Below are positions 1 through 9,276 of a DNA stretch of 64,000 nt, piece after piece. The position numbers were made by a program, and so were the translations under genes. The DNA is from Pseudomonas denitrificans (nom. rej.) (GTDB taxonomy: Bacteria > Pseudomonadota > Gammaproteobacteria > Pseudomonadales > Pseudomonadaceae), in assembly GCF_008807415.1 (NCBI RefSeq), contig NZ_CP043626.1:3720001-3784000 (forward strand), written 5' to 3'. Within the stretch, counting starts at the first letter, position 1, and every line of letters begins with the position of its first letter. The notes under the pieces are model-generated. The model made no database searches and was not told the origin of the DNA. It saw nothing but the letters and a program-made list of their open reading frames with translations.

Positions 1-948
1 AACCTGCCCTACGACCGCACGACGGGTGAGCCGGTGGATGACTTCAGCCGTGGCGGCGCCACGCTCAAGCTGCGCTATTCGAAGACCACGCTGAAGGTCG
101 GCCTGCTGGAGCCGCGCCTGCCGGTGATCTTCCAGGATGACGTGCGCGTGCTGCCGCAGACGTTCCAGGGCGTGATGCTGGAGTCGAAGGAGTCGGATCG
201 CTTCAAGTTCACCGCCGCGCAACTCTGGAACACCAGCACCCGCGCCTCCAGTGACCGCGAGTCGTTCTACCTGGCCACCCGCCCTACCAGCCAGGACAGC
301 AACAAGCTGAATCTGGGCGGCGTCGATGCGCAGTGGACGCCCGGCCTGTCTACCAGCTACTACTTCGCCCAGCTCGAGGATATCTACGACCAGCACTACG
401 TCGGTGCCAACTTCAAGCAGCCGGTGGGCGAAAATACTGCGCTGCTCGGCACCCTGAGCTACTTCCACAACGAGGAATCCGGGCAGGCGCTGGCCGGGCG
501 CATCGACAACCGCGCCTATGGCGCGCGACTCGGCGTGAAGCACGGCGGCCACATGCTTTCGGCCACCTACCAGCGCATGCTTGGCGAAGACATGTTCCCC
601 ATGCTGCTGGGCAACACACCACAGCCGTACCTGGTCAACTGGGTCACCAATGGCGGTTTCTTCTGGGCGCAGGAGCGCTCCTACCAGCTGCGCTACGACT
701 ATGACTTCGCCAGCCTCGGCGTGCCGGGCCTGACCCTGATGACGCGCTACACCAAGGGCACCGACATCTCGCGACCGGGCCAGAGCGACGGCCACGAATA
801 CGAGCGCGATACCGATGTGGGCTACACCATTCAGAGCGGCCCGCTGAAGACGCTGTCGTTCCTTGTGCGCACCTCCACGGTCCGCAGCAGCTACGCCAGC
901 GACTACGACGAAGTGCGCTTCATCACCAGCTACCCGCTGGCGTTCTGA
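1..948 (+). CDS. OprD-family outer-membrane porin, 3' part
   Basis: The reading frame is open from the first base of the window, so the start and signal peptide lie upstream. The 315 visible residues are the C-terminal beta-barrel of an OprD/OccD-OccK type channel, which takes up small carboxylates or amino acids across the outer membrane. Seen: an early VGLLEPRLPVIFQDD stretch, many alternating aromatic/polar strands, and a C-terminal phenylalanine (SYPLAF) typical of a BAM-recognised last strand. The substrate cannot be told from this part. A terminator follows directly. Which paralogue it is remains open. Confidence 0.88.
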   Translation, partial: NLPYDRTTGEPVDDFSRGGATLKLRYSKTTLKVGLLEPRLPVIFQDDVRVLPQTFQGVMLESKESDRFKFTAAQLWNTSTRASSDRESFYLATRPTSQDSNKLNLGGVDAQWTPGLSTSYYFAQLEDIYDQHYVGANFKQPVGENTALLGTLSYFHNEESGQALAGRIDNRAYGARLGVKHGGHMLSATYQRMLGEDMFPMLLGNTPQPYLVNWVTNGGFFWAQERSYQLRYDYDFASLGVPGLTLMTRYTKGTDISRPGQSDGHEYERDTDVGYTIQSGPLKTLSFLVRTSTVRSSYASDYDEVRFITSYPLAF

Positions 949-959
949 AACCCGAAATG

Positions 960-988
960 AAAAAGGCCCCTCGCGGGGCCTTCTTCGT
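960..988. terminator. Bidirectional terminator after the porin
   Basis: The stem GGCCCC/GGGGCC (965-980) with a TCGC loop is flanked by an A-run on the left and TTCTT on the right. It can end both the rightward porin gene and the leftward gene at 1002-1334. Confidence 0.7.
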
Positions 989-1001
989 TGTCAGGAGACG
1001 C

Positions 1002-1334
1002 TTACTCATCGTCGCCGCTGGCGGCGACTGCGCCAAGGCAGCACAGTCGGTGCTGCTGGTCGCCGGCCTGCAGCAGCCAGGTCTCGTCTTCGGCCTGATA
1101 GCTGGCCTCCATCACCTGGTTGTAGCTGAAGCGCCACTCGCGGCGGTCGCGGCCATCGATGGACTCGATCTGCAGCACCACGTCTTCGCTGGCGAAGGGC
1201 TGGTCGGCGTGGGCAGCGGCGTCGGCCTGGTCCAGCAATGCCTCGTTGAGCTCGAACTGCCAGGCGTGCAGACCGTCGATCAACAGCATGTCGGCGGTTT
1301 CCAGCTGGTCCAGCAGATAGGGAGTCGTGGTCAT
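1002..1334 (-). CDS. Conserved hypothetical, DUF5629-like
   Basis: A 110-residue acidic protein. The ATG at 1334 is chosen because the longer frame upstream is basic, low-quality sequence; the protein-like part starts MTTTPYLLDQL. It has no signal peptide or membrane segment. A small conserved protein of unknown function sits at the same place next to the aldo/keto reductase in P. aeruginosa (from memory). It is divergent from the reductase gene. The family name DUF5629 is a recollection and should be checked; no function is proposed. Confidence 0.6.
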   Translation of the reverse strand: MTTTPYLLDQLETADMLLIDGLHAWQFELNEALLDQADAAAHADQPFASEDVVLQIESIDGRDRREWRFSYNQVMEASYQAEDETWLLQAGDQQHRLCCLGAVAASGDDE

Positions 1335-1468
1335 GACGGGCACTCGGCAATTGGGCTGGCCGCCATGATAGACCAGCTGGCGTACCGCTGCCGGCCAATC
1401 CGCCCCGCGGCGGCGGGCAGCACGTCTACACTGAGGGTTCCCGCACACCCGCTGAGGAGTCAAAGCAG

Positions 1469-2422
1469 ATGCGTACACGCGAACTCGGACAATCGGGCCT
1501 GAAGATTCCTGCGCTGGTCTTCGGCGGCAATGTGTTCGGCTGGTCCTCCGACGAGGCGACGTCGTTTCGCTTGCTGGACGCGCTGCTCGACGCCGGGCTC
1601 AACTGCATCGACACCGCCGACGTTTACTCGCGCTGGGTGCCAGGCCACGAGGGCGGCGAGTCGGAAACCCTGATCGGCAAGTGGCTGAAGAAGACCGGCA
1701 AGCGCAACCAGGTGATCATCGCGACCAAGGTCGGCATGGACATGGGCAACGGCCACAAGGGACTGTCGGCGGTGTACATCGAGCAGGCACTGGAGCGCTC
1801 GCTCAAGCGCCTGCAGACCGACTACATCGACCTCTACCAGTCCCACTGCGACGACCCGCACACTTCGCTGGAGGAAACCATGGGTGCCTTCGCCGAGGCG
1901 GTGGAGCGCGGCAAGGTACGGGTGATCGGCGCCTCCAACTTCGACGCCAAGCGCCTGCGCGAAGCCCAGGAGCTCTGCACCCGCTTGAAGCTGCCGCAGT
2001 ACCAGAGCCTGCAGCCCAACTACAACCTCTACGACCGCGCCAACTACGAGACGCAGCTGGAGCCGACGGTGCAGCAACTGGGTCTGGGCGTGATCAATTT
2101 CTACTCCCTGGCCGCCGGCTTCCTCACCGGCAAGTACCGCCGCGAGGACGACCTGGGCAAGAGCAGCGTGCGCGGCTACAAGGTGAAGAACTTCATGAAC
2201 GAGCGCGGCTTCGCGATCCTCGATGCACTGGAGGAAGTGGCCGGCGAACTGAATGCCACGCCGACCCAGGTCGCACTCGCCTGGCTGATGGCCCGCCCGA
2301 GCATCACCGCGCCGATTGCCAGTGCGTCGAAGCTGGAGCAGTTGCCCGACCTGATCGCGGCGGTGGAGCTGAAGCTCAGTGACGAGGCGATCCAGCGGTT
2401 GGATACCGCCAGCGCCTACTGA
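1469..2422 (+). CDS. Aldo/keto reductase
   Basis: A 317-residue TIM-barrel, NADPH-dependent oxidoreductase of the AKR superfamily, of the potassium-channel-beta/YghZ-like kind. The catalytic tetrad is visible: D48 and Y53 in DTADVYS, K87 in ATKVG and H126 in YQSHCDD. The C-terminal cofactor loop APIASASKLEQL is also present. The start is supported by GAGGAG ahead of ATG 1469. The gene stands alone on the plus strand and is followed by a long palindromic repeat. The physiological substrate cannot be predicted; reduction of aldehydes or ketones in the cytoplasm is the family role. Confidence 0.9.
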   Translation: MRTRELGQSGLKIPALVFGGNVFGWSSDEATSFRLLDALLDAGLNCIDTADVYSRWVPGHEGGESETLIGKWLKKTGKRNQVIIATKVGMDMGNGHKGLSAVYIEQALERSLKRLQTDYIDLYQSHCDDPHTSLEETMGAFAEAVERGKVRVIGASNFDAKRLREAQELCTRLKLPQYQSLQPNYNLYDRANYETQLEPTVQQLGLGVINFYSLAAGFLTGKYRREDDLGKSSVRGYKVKNFMNERGFAILDALEEVAGELNATPTQVALAWLMARPSITAPIASASKLEQLPDLIAAVELKLSDEAIQRLDTASAY

Positions 2423-2444
2423 GGAAGTCACGGGAAAACTGACC

Positions 2445-2524
2445 GTAGGATGGGTGGAGCGCAGCGATACCCATGCTGTCAGCGCTGCAATTGATGGGTA
2501 TCGCTTCGCTCCACACCATCCTAC
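2445..2524. repeat. Intergenic palindromic repeat, about 30-bp arms
   Basis: The left arm (2445-2474, GTAGGATGGGTGGAGC...) is inverted in the right arm (2494-2524, ...GCTCCACACCATCCTAC) with few mismatches, around a 19-base centre. It lies between convergent genes. Similar GTAGGATGGGTGGAGC palindromes are scattered in Pseudomonas genomes, so this is probably a dispersed intergenic element. It may also act as a bidirectional transcription stop. Confidence 0.75.
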
Positions 2525-2575
2525 TTGGAGACTCCCTGCAGGAGCGCGCCAAAGCCCGCCCTCCAGGGAAATCCG

Positions 2576-3370
2576 TTACGCCCGGATATCGAACTCGTCG
2601 GCGTCGAGGTTTGCCGGGAATCGCTCGCGATAGGCCGCGAGCTCCGCTGCGCTCAGGGCAATCTGGAAGACCCCGTCGGCATTGCCGGCGGCCAGCAGGT
2701 TGTCACCCTGGAAATCGAGCACCTGGCTATCGCCGGAATAGGCGTGGCCCTTGCCATCTTCACCGACGCGATTGACCGCCGCGACATAACAGAGGTTCTC
2801 GATAGCCCGGGCCGGCAGCAGGCGATTCCAATGCTGGCGGCGCGCAGCCGGCCAGTTGGCGGTATAGAGCAGCAGGTCGGTGTCCTGCGCGTCGCGGCTC
2901 CAGACCGGGAAGCGCAGGTCGTAGCAGACCAGCGGGCGAATCCGCCAGCCCTTCCATTCCAGCAGCACCTGCTGGTCGCCCGGCGTGTAGTGCTTGTGCT
3001 CGCCAGCCATGCGGAACAGGTGGCGCTTGTCGTAATGCTGCATCTCGCCGTCCGGGCGTGCCCAGAGCAAACGGTTGCGATGACTTCCGTCAGCGGTGCG
3101 GATAATTACGCTGCCACAGACCACGGCATCGAGCCGGGCCGCCTGCTCGCGCAGCCAGGCGTAGGTCGCGCCCTCCTCCGCCTCGGCCAGCGCCTCGGAA
3201 TCCATGGAAAAGCCGGTGGTGAACATCTCCGGGAGGATCACCACGTCTGCACCACGGGCGCTTTCCAGCAACGCCTCGAAGCGCTCGCGGTTGGCCTTGG
3301 CGTCGTGCCAGACCAGGGTGGTCTGCACGAGGGCGAGCTTGAGGTCGGCCAGTTGAGTCAGATCGCGCAT
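2576..3370 (-). CDS. Carbon-nitrogen hydrolase, omega-amidase (YafV/Nit2-like)
   Basis: A 264-residue nitrilase-superfamily amidase. The Glu-Lys-Cys catalytic triad is visible: E48 in ILPEMF, K115 in YDKRHLF and C149 in LVCYDLRFP. The ATG at 3370 lies inside the 3' end of the aminotransferase gene (13-base overlap), which indicates translational coupling. In this family, omega-amidases remove ammonia from alpha-ketoglutaramate or alpha-ketosuccinamate, the keto-acids left when glutamine or asparagine donates its amino group. That fits the adjacent aminotransferase; the exact substrate is inferred. Confidence 0.85.
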   Translation of the reverse strand: MRDLTQLADLKLALVQTTLVWHDAKANRERFEALLESARGADVVILPEMFTTGFSMDSEALAEAEEGATYAWLREQAARLDAVVCGSVIIRTADGSHRNRLLWARPDGEMQHYDKRHLFRMAGEHKHYTPGDQQVLLEWKGWRIRPLVCYDLRFPVWSRDAQDTDLLLYTANWPAARRQHWNRLLPARAIENLCYVAAVNRVGEDGKGHAYSGDSQVLDFQGDNLLAAGNADGVFQIALSAAELAAYRERFPANLDADEFDIRA

Positions 3371-4506
3371 AGTCGTTCCGCTGCCTGGCGCAGCGTCTCC
3401 TCTCTCTTGGCGAAGCAGAAGCGCACCAGACGCGCGTCCGCCGGAGCCTGCTGGTAGAACACCGAGACCGGAATCGCGGCGACGCCGTGTTCGGTGGTCA
3501 GCCATTCGGACATGGCAACATCATCGAGGTCCGGGCGAATCGCCGAGTAATCGACCACCTGGAAGTAGGTTCCGGCGGCACGCTGGAAGGTGAAACGCGA
3601 GCCTTCCAGCAGATTGCAGAACAGGTCGCGCTTGGCCTGGTAGAAGCTCGGCAGCTCGCGCAAGTGCTCGGGGTGCGCGGCCATGAAGTCGGCCAGCGCC
3701 CATTGCAGCGGAGTTACGCCGCAGAAGTTCACGTACTGGTGGATCTTGCGCATCTCCGCCGACAGCATCGGCGGCGCGACCACGTAGCCGGTCTTCCAGC
3801 CAGTGACATGGTAAGTCTTGCCAAAGGAGCTGATGACGAAGGCGCGCGGATACAGTTCGTCATGGGCCAGCACGCTGGCGTGCTGCACGCCGTCATAGAT
3901 CAGGTGCTCGTAGACCTCGTCGCTGATCACGTAGATCTCGCGATCGCGGATCAGCTCGGCGAGGCGATCCAGGTCGGCACGATCGATCAGCGCACCGCTG
4001 GGGTTGTGCGGGCTGTTGAGGAAGATCAGGCGCGTGCGCGGGGTGATGGCATCGGCCAGGCGCTGCCAGTCGATGCGGAAGTCCGGCTGGCTCAGCGCGA
4101 CGTGTACGCAACGACCGCCGGCCAGTTCGACCGAAGGCTCGTAGCTGTCGTAGCAGGGGTCGAGGACGATGGCTTCGTCGCCGGCACGGATCAGCGCCTG
4201 TACCGCACAGAAAATCCCTTCGGTCGCGCCGGGGACGATAGTCACTTCGGCGTCGGCGCTGACGTTGCGGCCATAGAGGCTCGCGACCTTGATCGCGACC
4301 TGTTCGCGCAGCGCCGGCAGGCCAGTCATCGGGCTGTACTGGTTATGCCCGTCCATGACGTGGCGGGCGACCGCTTCGAGCAGCGGTGCGGGGCCGGGGA
4401 AGTCCGGGAAGCCCTGGGAGAGATTCAGCGCTCCGCTTTGCGCGGCGAGCTGGGACATGCGGGTGAAGATGGTGGTGCCGACATTCGGCAGTTTGCTGGT
4501 AAGCAT
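3358..4506 (-). CDS. PLP-dependent aminotransferase, methionine/glutamine type (YbdL-like)
   Basis: A 382-residue fold-type I aminotransferase. Seen: N-terminal NLSQGFPDFPGP, NSPHNPSG (about 164-171), SDEVYEHL (195-202) and the Schiff-base lysine K230 in SSFGKTYHVTGWKTGY. It is most like YbdL/kynurenine-glutamine transaminase K relatives, which use methionine or aromatic keto-acids. It is followed, with overlap, by an omega-amidase, so the pair probably drives transamination using glutamine as donor, perhaps in methionine salvage. Start ATG 4506. Confidence 0.87.
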   Translation of the reverse strand: MLTSKLPNVGTTIFTRMSQLAAQSGALNLSQGFPDFPGPAPLLEAVARHVMDGHNQYSPMTGLPALREQVAIKVASLYGRNVSADAEVTIVPGATEGIFCAVQALIRAGDEAIVLDPCYDSYEPSVELAGGRCVHVALSQPDFRIDWQRLADAITPRTRLIFLNSPHNPSGALIDRADLDRLAELIRDREIYVISDEVYEHLIYDGVQHASVLAHDELYPRAFVISSFGKTYHVTGWKTGYVVAPPMLSAEMRKIHQYVNFCGVTPLQWALADFMAAHPEHLRELPSFYQAKRDLFCNLLEGSRFTFQRAAGTYFQVVDYSAIRPDLDDVAMSEWLTTEHGVAAIPVSVFYQQAPADARLVRFCFAKREETLRQAAERLCAI

Positions 4507-4522
4507 GGCGTGACTACAGGCT

Positions 4523-4559
4523 GCAGGCGATGAGAGGAAGTCCCTACTCTATCGCCTGC
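4523..4559. other. Intergenic hairpin between der and the aminotransferase
   Basis: GCAGGCGAT (4523-4531) and ATCGCCTGC (4551-4559) form a stem over a loop that can pair further (AGAG/CTCT). There is no U-run, so it is not a clear intrinsic terminator. It may cap the end of the der transcript. Confidence 0.4.
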
Positions 4560-4586
4560 GGCTTGCGGTCTAAAGCCTGACAGACG

Positions 4587-6074
4587 TTATTTACGTTTGT
4601 CCTTCTTCTTCTTCTCCGCCTTCTTGTGGTGCGACATCAGGCGGCGCTTCTTGTTGACCTGGCGATCGGTGAGCTGGGTCTTCTTGCCCTCGAACGGGTT
4701 GTCACCGCCCTTGTACTCGATGCGGATCGGCGTACCGACCAGCTTCAGCACGCGACGGAAGGTCTTCTCCAGGTAGCGGGTATAGGCCTTGGGCACCGCG
4801 TCCACCTGGTTGCCGTGGATCACGATCAGCGGCGGGTTGGCGCCACCCAGGTGCGCGTAGCGCAGCTTGATGCGGCGGCCGTTGACCATCGGCGGCTGGT
4901 GGACCTGGATGGCGTCCTCGAGGATCTGCGTGAGCTTGCTGGTGGGCCAGCGGGTCACGGCGGAACGGAAGGAGTCCTGCACCGACTTGTACAGGTGGCC
5001 GACGCCGGTGCCGTGCAGCGCGGAGATGAAGTGGATGTCGGCGAAGTCGGCGAACATCAGCCGGCGCTCGAGCTCGGTCTTCACGTAGTCGCGCTCGGCC
5101 GATTCCATGCCGTCCCACTTGTTCAGCGCGATGACCAGCGCGCGGCCGGTCTCCAGCACGAAGCCGAGCAGGTTGAGGTCGTGTTCGACCACGCCTTCGC
5201 GGGCGTCCATGACGAAGATGACCACGTTGGCGTCCTGGATCGCCTGCAGGGTCTTCACCACGGAGAACTTTTCCACCGCCTCGAATATCTTGCCGCGGCG
5301 GCGCACGCCGGCGGTGTCGATGAGGGTGTACTTCTCTTCGTTGCGCTCGAAGGGGATGTAGATGCTGTCGCGGGTGGTGCCGGCCTGGTCGTAGACGATC
5401 ACCCGCTCTTCACCGAGCATGCGGTTCACCAGCGTGGACTTGCCGACGTTGGGGCGACCGATGATGGCGATCTTGATGCCATCCTTCTCGCTCGGGCCGG
5501 GAATGCGCTTGGCTTCCTCGCCTTCGGCGACTTCTTCCATCTCGCCGGGCAGGTCGTTGTCTTCCGGCGCTTCCGGCTCGGGAGCGAACATCTCGCCCAG
5601 GGCTTCCTGGAGCATCTGGGTGATGCCGCGGCCGTGGGCGGCGGCGATCGGGATCGCATGCCCCAGGGCCAGCGGGCTGAACTCGGCGCGGGCGATGTCC
5701 GGATCGACGGTGTCGACCTTGTTGGCCACCAGGTAGGTGCGCTTGTTCTTCTTGCGCAGGTGCTCGCCGATCATCTCGTCGGCGGCGGTGAGGCCGGCGC
5801 GGGAGTCGACCATGAACAGGACGGCATCGGCCTCTTCGATGGCCTGCAGCGACTGCTCGGCCATCTTGGCGTCGATACCCTCTTCGTCACCGGAAATACC
5901 ACCGGTATCGATGACGATGAATTTCTTGCCCTGCCACTTGGCCTCGCCGTACTGGCGGTCTCGGGTCAGACCTGCGTACTCGGCGACGATGGCGTCGCGG
6001 GTGCGGGTCAGGCGGTTGAACAGGGTGGACTTGCCGACGTTCGGGCGGCCCACCAGGGCTATTACGGGAACCAT
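4587..6074 (-). CDS. der: Ribosome-assembly GTPase Der (EngA)
   Basis: A 495-residue essential GTPase for 50S subunit maturation. Two tandem G domains are visible: the first P-loop is GRPNVGKS at residues 8-15 with DTGG and NKVD; the second is GRPNVGKS near 206-213 with DTAG and NKWD. A C-terminal KH-like domain and a lysine-rich tail ([14 protein letters not shown]) follow. The acidic linker between the G domains is usual for proteobacterial Der. It lies downstream of bamB, with a hairpin in the gap. Confidence 0.97.
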   Translation of the reverse strand: MVPVIALVGRPNVGKSTLFNRLTRTRDAIVAEYAGLTRDRQYGEAKWQGKKFIVIDTGGISGDEEGIDAKMAEQSLQAIEEADAVLFMVDSRAGLTAADEMIGEHLRKKNKRTYLVANKVDTVDPDIARAEFSPLALGHAIPIAAAHGRGITQMLQEALGEMFAPEPEAPEDNDLPGEMEEVAEGEEAKRIPGPSEKDGIKIAIIGRPNVGKSTLVNRMLGEERVIVYDQAGTTRDSIYIPFERNEEKYTLIDTAGVRRRGKIFEAVEKFSVVKTLQAIQDANVVIFVMDAREGVVEHDLNLLGFVLETGRALVIALNKWDGMESAERDYVKTELERRLMFADFADIHFISALHGTGVGHLYKSVQDSFRSAVTRWPTSKLTQILEDAIQVHQPPMVNGRRIKLRYAHLGGANPPLIVIHGNQVDAVPKAYTRYLEKTFRRVLKLVGTPIRIEYKGGDNPFEGKKTQLTDRQVNKKRRLMSHHKKAEKKKKDKRK

Positions 6075-6111
6075 GCGGCTCTCCAGGAAATTTGATTTTC
6101 AGAAAACACGA

Positions 6112-6142
6112 CGGCCGCTGCCGTTTTTCACGGCAGCGGCCG
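6112..6142 (-). terminator. Strong hairpin between bamB and der
   Basis: CGGCCGCTGCCG (6112-6123) pairs with CGGCAGCGGCCG (6131-6142) across a 7-base loop. In leftward RNA the hairpin is followed by UCGUGUUUUC, a weak U-tract. It may partly end transcription from bamB or attenuate entry into der. Confidence 0.5.
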
Positions 6143-6157
6143 GCAGTAACACTCAGC

Positions 6158-7300
6158 TTAGCGAATCGTGTAGGCGGCCAGCTTACCGCTGTTGCCGAAC
6201 ACGTACATCCAGCTGCCGACTACCAGCGGGCGAACCCGCACGCCGTCACCGTCGACCTTCTCGCGGCCAACGAAACGACCGTCCACCTGGCTCAGCAGGT
6301 GCACGTAACCTTCCAGGTCACCAACGACCACGTTGCTCGACAGCACGGCCGGAGCGGACAGCTGGCGGCGAGCCAGGGCATCGTTGCTCCACAGCGAGGA
6401 CGAACCACGGGAATCGAGGCTTTCGACGGTGCCGCTGGACTGGCTGATGAACACGCTGCCGGTACCTTCGGCGACGCCGACGTAGCTGGAAGCTTCACGC
6501 TGCCAGAGTACGCGGCCGGTGCCTACGTCCAGTGCTGCAGCACGGCCCTGGTAGCTGGCAACATAGAGAACGTTGTCGACCAGCAGCAGGCCGCCGTCGA
6601 TATCGACGACGCGGTCCAGCTCGGAACGGCCTTGCGGAATAGCAACGCGCGCTTCCCAGACCGGCAGGCCACGCTCCACGTCCACCGCAACGACCTTGCC
6701 GCTGGCCAGACCGGCCAGGGCCAGACGGCCCGCGATCAGCGGAGCGCCAGTGCCGCGCAGGGTCAGCACCGGAACGGTGCCTTCGTAGATCCAGCGCTGG
6801 TTGCCGGTGGAGGCGTCGAAGCCGATCAGCTTGTCGTCCTGGGTCTGCACCACCACCACGTCACCGTTGGTGGCCGGGGCAGCCAGCACTTCGCTGGTGA
6901 CCTTGGCGCGCCATTTCTGCTCGCCCGAACCGGAATCCAGGGCGATCACGTCGCCACGCAGGGTGCCCAGCAGGACCATGCCGCTGCCCACACCGACGGC
7001 GCCGGAGATCGGCAGATCGAGGTCTTTCTTCCACAGCACTTCGCCGGTTTCGCGCTGCATGGCCATGACGCGGCCTTCGGCAGACGCGGCGTAGATGGTC
7101 TGGCCATCCACGGCGGGCTCGAGCAGGTTGTACAGGTCGCCCTGGCCGTCACCGACCGAACGGCTCCACTGTTTCTCCAGGCGGACCTCTTCCTTGAAAT
7201 CGGTCAGCTCGGCCGGCGGCAGTTCTTTCTTGCTATTGCTGCTGCAACCCACAGCCATCAGAGTCAGTGCCAGCAGTGCAACGTGTTTCCAACGCAACAT
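6158..7300 (-). CDS. bamB: Outer-membrane assembly lipoprotein BamB
   Basis: A 380-residue lipoprotein of the BAM complex, an eight-bladed beta-propeller that helps BamA insert barrel proteins into the outer membrane. Seen: an N-terminal signal with lipobox AVGC (lipidated C19) and repeated PQQ-type blade motifs (YAASAEGRVMAM, NQRWIYEG, VLWQREA). Length fits the family. It starts one base after the yfgM-like stop, as in the conserved yfgM-bamB-der order. Confidence 0.96.
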   Translation of the reverse strand: MLRWKHVALLALTLMAVGCSSNSKKELPPAELTDFKEEVRLEKQWSRSVGDGQGDLYNLLEPAVDGQTIYAASAEGRVMAMQRETGEVLWKKDLDLPISGAVGVGSGMVLLGTLRGDVIALDSGSGEQKWRAKVTSEVLAAPATNGDVVVVQTQDDKLIGFDASTGNQRWIYEGTVPVLTLRGTGAPLIAGRLALAGLASGKVVAVDVERGLPVWEARVAIPQGRSELDRVVDIDGGLLLVDNVLYVASYQGRAAALDVGTGRVLWQREASSYVGVAEGTGSVFISQSSGTVESLDSRGSSSLWSNDALARRQLSAPAVLSSNVVVGDLEGYVHLLSQVDGRFVGREKVDGDGVRVRPLVVGSWMYVFGNSGKLAAYTIR

Positions 7301-7301
7301 C

Positions 7302-7946
7302 TCAGGCGTCTCCCTTGGCCAGGTCGTCGAGTTTCATCTGCAGGGCGCCAACGGCGGCGTCTTCCGGCAGGGCAGCCTTGGCCTTTTCGTAGGCGACACG
7401 GGCGTCGTCGTTGCGCTTGAGCTGCAGCAGCAGGTCGCCGCGCAGTTCTTCGCGAGTGGCGACGTAGGCCTTGTCGACGTTGCCGTCGAGCAGCTTCAGA
7501 CCGTCTTCGGCCTTGCCCTGGGCAGCCAGGACACGCGCCAGGCGCTGGCGCGCCAGCTCGCCGAGGGTGGCGTCAACCGGCTTGTCGACCACGACCTTGA
7601 GCTCGAGGACGGCGTCATCCAGCTTGCCGCTGTCCACCGCAACCTTGGCGACGAACAGGCGGCCGTACTGGGCGTACGGAGTGCCGGCGAAGTCGGTGTT
7701 CAGCTTGCCAGCGAGCTCGGCGACCTTGGCGGTGTCGGGCTTGCCCGTCGGGTTCAGCGCGGTTTCCAGCAGGGCCTGGTAAATGATCGAGGCGCCCTGG
7801 GACTGGTTGTTCTGATACTTTTTCCAGGCCTGCCAGCCAAACACCACGATCAGCGCCAGAGCGGCGCCGGTCAGCAGGGGCATGCCGTTACGCTGCCACC
7901 AGTCCTTGATGTCAGCGATCTGTTCTTCTTCGGTACGGTTACTCAC
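7302..7946 (-). CDS. yfgM: YfgM-like periplasmic chaperone-associated TPR protein
   Basis: A 214-residue inner-membrane anchored protein. Residues 22-44 form one membrane helix (MPLLTGAALALIVVFGWQAW) after a short cytoplasmic tail; the rest is helical, TPR-like and periplasmic. In E. coli YfgM binds the SecYEG translocon and PpiD and helps hand proteins to periplasmic chaperones; the same role is inferred. It lies between hisS and bamB with tight spacing. Confidence 0.9.
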   Translation of the reverse strand: MSNRTEEEQIADIKDWWQRNGMPLLTGAALALIVVFGWQAWKKYQNNQSQGASIIYQALLETALNPTGKPDTAKVAELAGKLNTDFAGTPYAQYGRLFVAKVAVDSGKLDDAVLELKVVVDKPVDATLGELARQRLARVLAAQGKAEDGLKLLDGNVDKAYVATREELRGDLLLQLKRNDDARVAYEKAKAALPEDAAVGALQMKLDDLAKGDA

Positions 7947-7969
7947 CCCAATACTCCTATCCGCTCGAT

Positions 7970-9258
7970 TCAGGCCTGCTTGAGGCAGGCAGCCAGGTGC
8001 TCGGGCAGAGCATCCCAGGCGATATTCTGTTGTTCGCCCTCGCCACGCAGGGGCTTGAAACCTACCACGCGGTTGGCCAGTTCGTCGTCACCCAGAATCA
8101 TTGCGAACTGTGCGCCGCTCTTGTCGGCCTTCTTGAACTGGCTCTTGAAACTGCCGGCACCGGCGTTGACCAGCAGGCGCAGGCCGGAATGGCCTCACGC
8201 AGCTGCTCGGCCAGGGTCAGCGCAGCCAGCTCCGCCGGCTCGCCGAAGGCGCAGACGTAGAGGTCGGCCGGGCGGTTCAGCTCGGAGGGCACCACGCCCA
8301 GGGTTTCCAGCAGCAGCACCAGGCGTTCCACGCCCATGGCGAAGCCCACGCCCGGAGTCGGCTTGCCGCCGAACTGGCTGACCAGACCGTCGTAGCGGCC
8401 CCCACCGCAGACGGTGCCCTGGGCGCCGAGCTTGTCGGTGACCCACTCGAAAGCAGTGCGGCAGTAGTAGTCCAGGCCACGCACCAGCTTCTGGTTGATC
8501 TCGTAGCGCAGACCGACCGCATCCAGGCGGGCCTTCAGGCCCTCGAAGTGGGCGATCGACTCTTCGTCCAGGTAGTCGTGCAGGCTCGGCGCGCCGACCA
8601 GCAGGGCCTGGGTGCTCTCGACCTTGCTGTCGAGAATGCGCAGCGGGTTGGTGGTCATGCGACGCTGGCTGTCTTCGTCCAGTTGCTCGAAGCGTTCCTG
8701 CAGGTAGGCCACCAGGTCGTCGCGATAGCGCGCGCGGGCTTCACTGGAGCCCAGGGTGTTCAGCTGCAGGGTCACGGCGTCGGCCATGCCCAGCTTCTGC
8801 CACAGGCGCCAGGTAAGGATGATCAGCTCGGCGTCGATATCCGGGCCGGGCAGGTTGAAGACTTCAACGCCGATCTGGTGGAACTGGCGGTAGCGGCCTT
8901 TCTGCGGCTTCTCGTAGCGGAACATCGGGCCGGTGTACCACAGCTTCTGTACCTGGCCACCGCCCGACAGGCCATGCTCCAGCACGGCGCGCACGCAGCC
9001 CGCAGTGCCTTCCGGACGCATGGTCAGGGACTCGCCGTTGCGGTCGAGGAAGGTGTACATCTCCTTGTCGACCACGTCGGTGCCTTCGCCGATGCCGCGG
9101 GCGAAGAGCTCGGTGAACTCGAGGATCGGCAGGCGGATCTCGCTGTAGCCGTAGCGGTCCAGCAGGCCGGCGAAGGTGCGTTCCAGATAGCGCCAGGCCG
9201 GGGTCTGGTCCGGCAGGATGTCGTTCATGCCACGGATGGCTTGCAGGGACTTGCTCAC
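7970..9258 (-). pseudogene. hisS: Histidyl-tRNA synthetase, one-base frameshift near the 3' end
   Basis: Class II synthetase that charges tRNA-His. Motifs are intact up to about residue 358: N-terminal [25 protein letters not shown], the motif 2 region [20 protein letters not shown] (150-base scale), [15 protein letters not shown] and GGGRYDGL. After REAIP the frame changes to ACACWSTP and runs to a stop at 8098. If one G is restored at 8183-8188 (CCGGCC to CCGGGCC in the coding strand), the frame continues [13 protein letters not shown] to a TGA at 7970, giving the usual 429 residues. hisS is essential and single-copy, so a sequence error is more likely than a real mutation. Confidence 0.9.
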
Positions 9259-9276
9259 TTAGGATCCTTGTTGCGG

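Noticed and set aside
957..1502. Plus-strand 181-codon frame after the porin
   Set aside because: It starts in the terminator and is antisense to a conserved small gene.
4626..6095. 489-codon plus-strand frame opposite der
   Set aside because: Antisense shadow of an essential, fully conserved gene.
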